17,606 bases of DNA, from the NCBI GenBank assembly GCA_040754255.1, contig JBFMDA010000031.1, positions 1 to 17,606 on the forward strand. The letters run 5' to 3'. The notes under the pieces are model-generated. The model had not been told where the DNA came from and did no database searches. It saw only the letters and a list, made by a program, of their open reading frames with translations. The position numbers were made by a program, and so were the translations under genes. This DNA comes from SURF-25 sp040754255. Lineage in GTDB: Bacteria; Omnitrophota; Gorgyraeia; Gygaellales; Profunditerraquicolaceae. This document shows positions 14,820 through 17,606 of the stretch, in pieces (positions within the stretch are counted from its first letter, which is position 1; every line of letters begins with the position of its first letter).

Positions 14820-14888
14820 TCATCTCTCCTTATCAATCACCGGCCTATTTGACTGCTTCTGCTTCCCGCTCTTTGACTCACTGTTCAT
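14820..14888 (-). CDS. Possible 22-residue mini-ORF bridging wzx and the acetyltransferase
   Basis: The ATG at 14886-14888 overlaps the flippase stop as ATGA, the same 4-bp arrangement as several junctions here, and the frame ends with TGA at 14820-14822, one base before the acetyltransferase ATG. The peptide would be very polar (MNSESKSGKQKQ, then SNRPVID and a KER end), with no membrane segment. There is no clear ribosome binding site, so translation would rely on coupling to wzx. It may be a coupling device, a remnant, or chance; no homology is recognised. Confidence 0.25.
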   Translation of the reverse strand: MNSESKSGKQKQSNRPVIDKER

Positions 14889-16417
14889 CTTGCCAATATG
14901 TTCTTTGTAAACTCAAACGCCTTGGCACGTGCCTTTTGGTCGAGTCCCCACCTCCAGATACTTACGCAATACAGGGCTACAGCCGCAAAAAAACCGGCCA
15001 TATTCGCCCAAGAAAAAAACGAAAGCCCAAGGCTCGCAAGCCCTGCAAACAGTATACAACAGACACCCAGAGGAATAAAACTGCGCAAGAGTAATTTTGC
15101 GTACCACTGCCACAGCGGGATTCCGAACAGGCGGCACGAAGCCCACTGCAACAACAGCGCATCTAATAACGCGCGGCCTGCCCAGGCATACGCAGCGCCT
15201 GTTGCGCCGTAGGCGCGTATCAACACATAGCTGGAAGGAATATAGAGAAGCGTCTCAATGGTGTGGAACAACGCGGGGACCTGGGGCCTTTCTCTTCCCT
15301 GCAACGCTGACATCGAAGGCGACGCAACGGCACTGACAAAGCCGGCGATACTTAAAATTGCAAGTATACCAGACGACCTTTCCGCAAAATCCTCCCCCAG
15401 CCACATTGCTAAGAACGGCCTGCCATAGGCAATAAAGAACACGGCCAGAAAAGAAAAAATGAAGGCAAGGTACAACGTGCTTCGGTAATGCAATTCTTCG
15501 CTTATGTGGTCCTTATCCGACCTGTGGAAATGGCTGAACACGGGGAATAACACAGAGGTAAAAGACCAGCGCACTACCGAAAACTTATCAATGAGCAAAA
15601 AAGGTACGGCGTAATAGGTAAGGCTTGCAACCGGGCGCAGCGCGGTAAGAAACAATTTCTCAATATTCATAAGGACCGGGCTCAATATGACTGAGACGGT
15701 CACGAACCCGCCGAATTTCAAGAGCTTGGTAAAGGTGGGGGTATCCCAGCACGGACTAGAAAGAAAAGACATGGTGCGGATAACGATCCTCCAGGCAACA
15801 AAAGTACAGATAAGCTGTATTGCGATATTCGAAGTGATTATCGCCTTTAACGAATACCCGCACACAAGAAGGGCTAGCGTCATTATAATCTGCGCACTGC
15901 CGAAGATGACCGTAATCCTGTTGACGATATCGAACCGCTCCATTGCCTGGATTACCCCGATAATGACGCTTTGTAACGTCACAATCAAAAACCCCAATGA
16001 ACCGATCTTGAGCGCAATCAAGGATACAGCCTGTAATTCGGCGGGGATCTTAAAAAACTTCTCAATGAGGGTGTCGGAAAAAAAGAATATCAGCGAAGTC
16101 CCTATCAGGCCGACTATACAATACGTCACCATGCACGTCCAAAAAGTCTTTCTGATGTTTTCTTCTTCTTTAAGGGCGAGGTATTCGGAGATGTATTTTA
16201 TTGCGGCAGTCCCTAAGCCCAGCTGCAGAAAAGAAAAATACCCTACAATAACGCCGATAAGCGTATATACGCCGAAAAGGCTTACACTTAAGTGCCGCAC
16301 AATGTAAGGAGTGGCAAAAAAACCAAGTACCAGCATCCACGCCTGCCCGGAAAAATTCCAGACAATATTGCGGATAAGCCTTTTTGAGAGGCTGGCAGTT
16401 ACGGTGTTTTCATTCAT
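14885..16417 (-). CDS. Wzx-type polysaccharide/oligosaccharide flippase
   Basis: A 510-residue polytopic membrane protein of the MOP (Wzx/MATE-like) exporter superfamily, which flips undecaprenyl-linked glycans to the periplasmic face. The N-terminal pattern RLIRNIVWNFSGQAWMLVLG, then VRHLSVSLFGVYTLIG and FLQLGLGTAAIKYISEY, is typical of the family, and about 12-14 hydrophobic segments follow. LQGRERPQVPALFHT (central to late) is also typical: the loop preceding the later helices. The start is the ATG at 16415-16417, overlapping the ligase/polymerase stop by 4 bp (ATGA). No catalytic motif exists in this family, so the substrate glycan is inferred only from the neighbouring transferases. Confidence 0.93.
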   Translation of the reverse strand: MNENTVTASLSKRLIRNIVWNFSGQAWMLVLGFFATPYIVRHLSVSLFGVYTLIGVIVGYFSFLQLGLGTAAIKYISEYLALKEEENIRKTFWTCMVTYCIVGLIGTSLIFFFSDTLIEKFFKIPAELQAVSLIALKIGSLGFLIVTLQSVIIGVIQAMERFDIVNRITVIFGSAQIIMTLALLVCGYSLKAIITSNIAIQLICTFVAWRIVIRTMSFLSSPCWDTPTFTKLLKFGGFVTVSVILSPVLMNIEKLFLTALRPVASLTYYAVPFLLIDKFSVVRWSFTSVLFPVFSHFHRSDKDHISEELHYRSTLYLAFIFSFLAVFFIAYGRPFLAMWLGEDFAERSSGILAILSIAGFVSAVASPSMSALQGRERPQVPALFHTIETLLYIPSSYVLIRAYGATGAAYAWAGRALLDALLLQWASCRLFGIPLWQWYAKLLLRSFIPLGVCCILFAGLASLGLSFFSWANMAGFFAAVALYCVSIWRWGLDQKARAKAFEFTKNILAR

Positions 16418-17606
16418 AGGTACGTATACGTGTATGCAGGGGCTTTCTCTTTTTCTTTTTCAATCAAGACAGGCAAAGAGAATAAGATTGCGGCCACAAA
16501 CCAAAAAGGCTCCATTATCCTGACAAGTATGAAAGTCGCGGCACTCAAAGAATGAAAAAGCAGCCCTACTAAGCCTGCCAAAAACCCAAGACTTAAACCC
16601 CGGGCAAAATCGGTTGACTCTGCCGACCGCAACACCTCAAAGCCCGTTTTACACATCATCCCCAGTATAAGCGCAAAAAGAATAAACCCGGCCATGCCGG
16701 TTTCGATAAGGACCCTGACATACTGATTGTCTATTACCGTGCCGCCGGGCACGCCATGCCCTACCACAGGGCGGATATTAAATTTTTTAAATGCGACCGA
16801 CCAGGAGTTTATCCTTGCCTGGGCCGATTCCGAGACATAGACATCTTTACCGAGCAGTCGCGTTGATTTATTGGATTTAAACGTCTCCTGAACGCGTGCC
16901 TTGACTTGTTGCGGGGCAACAAAGGGCAGGGCAGATACCGCGAGTATGAATACCGCAATGGCAGGAAGCTTGTACCGCCTTGTAAGGGCTAAAAGCGTAA
17001 GGACCATAGGGAAGAAAGCGAGCCAGCTGCCGCGTGAGAGAGTAAACATAAGCGGGAGTAAGGCCGCGCAAAAAAGCGTCAGAAAAATAATCCGGTTCCT
17101 GCGGTTGTGCCCATACAACATCATGCCTGCAGCCAGGGCCATCATAAAAAGAAGATATCCGCCCAGCGTATTCGGCTCTCCCCCTCCCCTGCCTTCGAAA
17201 GGCGAGGTCACGCGGGCCCCGGTCGGGATCTTCACCATAGAATACAGGCATATAATCGTATACGTCAAAAACAGGAAAAACATGAAACGCTTTGCCTGTT
17301 TCATGGTCTTCAGGTTGTTGGTAACCATAAAAAAGATAAGAAAATATTCGATGTATTTGAGGTTGAAGAAAAACGAGCTTTTGATACTGATACGGTCCTG
17401 CATAACGCCTAAGGCACTTGAAAAGATACAGACTACGATATAGGCAAGTATGACGGCATTGAGCGGGGTATTACGCAAGACTCCCAGCTCTTTATTTAAG
17501 GCCATCTTTGCCATCCAGCCGATGAAGATAACGAATAAAAACAGGTCATCGGCGCGTATCGCAACTTCTCTGCCCGCTGCAGTGCCTGTCCTGAATTCGG
17601 GAGATA
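16414..17606 (-). CDS. O-antigen ligase/polymerase-family membrane protein, 5' end outside the window
   Basis: A polytopic protein of the Wzy_C/O-antigen ligase family. At least 397 codons are present; the frame is open from the stop at 16414 right to the window edge, so the Met at 17512-17514 is internal. The residues above it (EVAIRADDLFLFVIFIGWM) look like a genuine family N-terminus leading into the first helix. Later landmarks are TLSRGSWLAFFP, and a large periplasmic loop with SAQARINSWSVA and IRPVVGHGVPGGTVIDNQY, followed by VLIETGMAGFILF. The loop has DNQY where WaaL-type ligases have a conserved His, pointing more to the polymerase or exopolysaccharide type than to a classical WaaL. 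It overlaps wzx by 4 bp. It may join or polymerise lipid-linked glycan in the periplasm. Confidence 0.88.
   Translation of the reverse strand, partial: SPEFRTGTAAGREVAIRADDLFLFVIFIGWMAKMALNKELGVLRNTPLNAVILAYIVVCIFSSALGVMQDRISIKSSFFFNLKYIEYFLIFFMVTNNLKTMKQAKRFMFFLFLTYTIICLYSMVKIPTGARVTSPFEGRGGGEPNTLGGYLLFMMALAAGMMLYGHNRRNRIIFLTLFCAALLPLMFTLSRGSWLAFFPMVLTLLALTRRYKLPAIAVFILAVSALPFVAPQQVKARVQETFKSNKSTRLLGKDVYVSESAQARINSWSVAFKKFNIRPVVGHGVPGGTVIDNQYVRVLIETGMAGFILFALILGMMCKTGFEVLRSAESTDFARGLSLGFLAGLVGLLFHSLSAATFILVRIMEPFWFVAAILFSLPVLIEKEKEKAPAYTYTYL

Noticed and set aside
15687..16307. Plus-strand open frame of 206 codons
   Set aside because: It is antisense to the flippase gene; the reversed membrane-helix codons produce the open frame and no domain is recognisable.
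1..17606. CRISPR array, insertion sequence or phage genes
   Set aside because: No regularly spaced repeats, transposase motifs, terminal inverted repeats around genes or phage-type proteins were seen.

Overview
The window looks like chromosomal DNA of a Gram-negative-type bacterium with moderate GC. Every well-supported gene lies on the minus strand. Two tandem family 9 (heptosyltransferase-like) glycosyltransferases, a Wzx-type flippase, an O-antigen ligase/polymerase-like protein and a WecA-like initiating transferase point to an outer membrane with LPS, O-antigen or similar surface glycan. I know of no single marker here that fixes the phylum. The style of several proteins (GT4 with an N-terminal DWSGSPE stretch, PHP protein with embedded membrane helices, tiny two-helix membrane protein) reminds me of Omnitrophota and related uncultured lineages. 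That is recollection, not a search result.

Layout, read in the direction of transcription (high to low coordinates). From the right edge to about 731 runs one dense glycan operon with junctions mostly of -35 to +3 bp. It begins with the O-antigen ligase/polymerase (5' end outside the window) and continues with Wzx flippase, a possible 22-residue mini-ORF, hexapeptide acetyltransferase, CgeB-like glycosyltransferase, GT4, WaaE-like GT2 and two GT9 genes. Next come a methyltransferase, DegT/DnrJ aminotransferase and radical SAM/SPASM protein, then a second GT4, a membrane PHP-like protein, a WbqC-family protein, a PIG-L deacetylase and the WecA-like transferase. A 64-residue two-helix membrane protein with a very strong ribosome binding site is last.

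From about 632 down to 1 lies a separate housekeeping unit: a near-consensus sigma70 promoter with an A-tract UP element, a structured leader of about 120 nt, tRNA-Thr(GGT), rpmG (L33) and tRNA-Trp(CCA). In many bacteria this series continues into secE-nusG-rplK, which would lie past the left edge; tuf, often found between tRNA-Thr and rpmG, is not here. The first 74 bases hold three short inverted repeats and no gene.

Inferred pathway: the WecA-like protein starts a glycan on undecaprenyl phosphate, the coupled PIG-L protein may deacetylate an amino sugar, and the GT2, GT4, CgeB and GT9 enzymes extend the chain. The methyltransferase, aminotransferase and radical SAM protein make or modify an unusual residue, Wzx exports the product, and the ligase/polymerase acts at the periplasmic side. 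The most unusual points are the PHP-like protein that has lost several metal ligands, the three-gene modification cassette, the Asn replacing the first Asp of the WecA DD motif, and the mini-ORF that exactly bridges wzx and the acetyltransferase.
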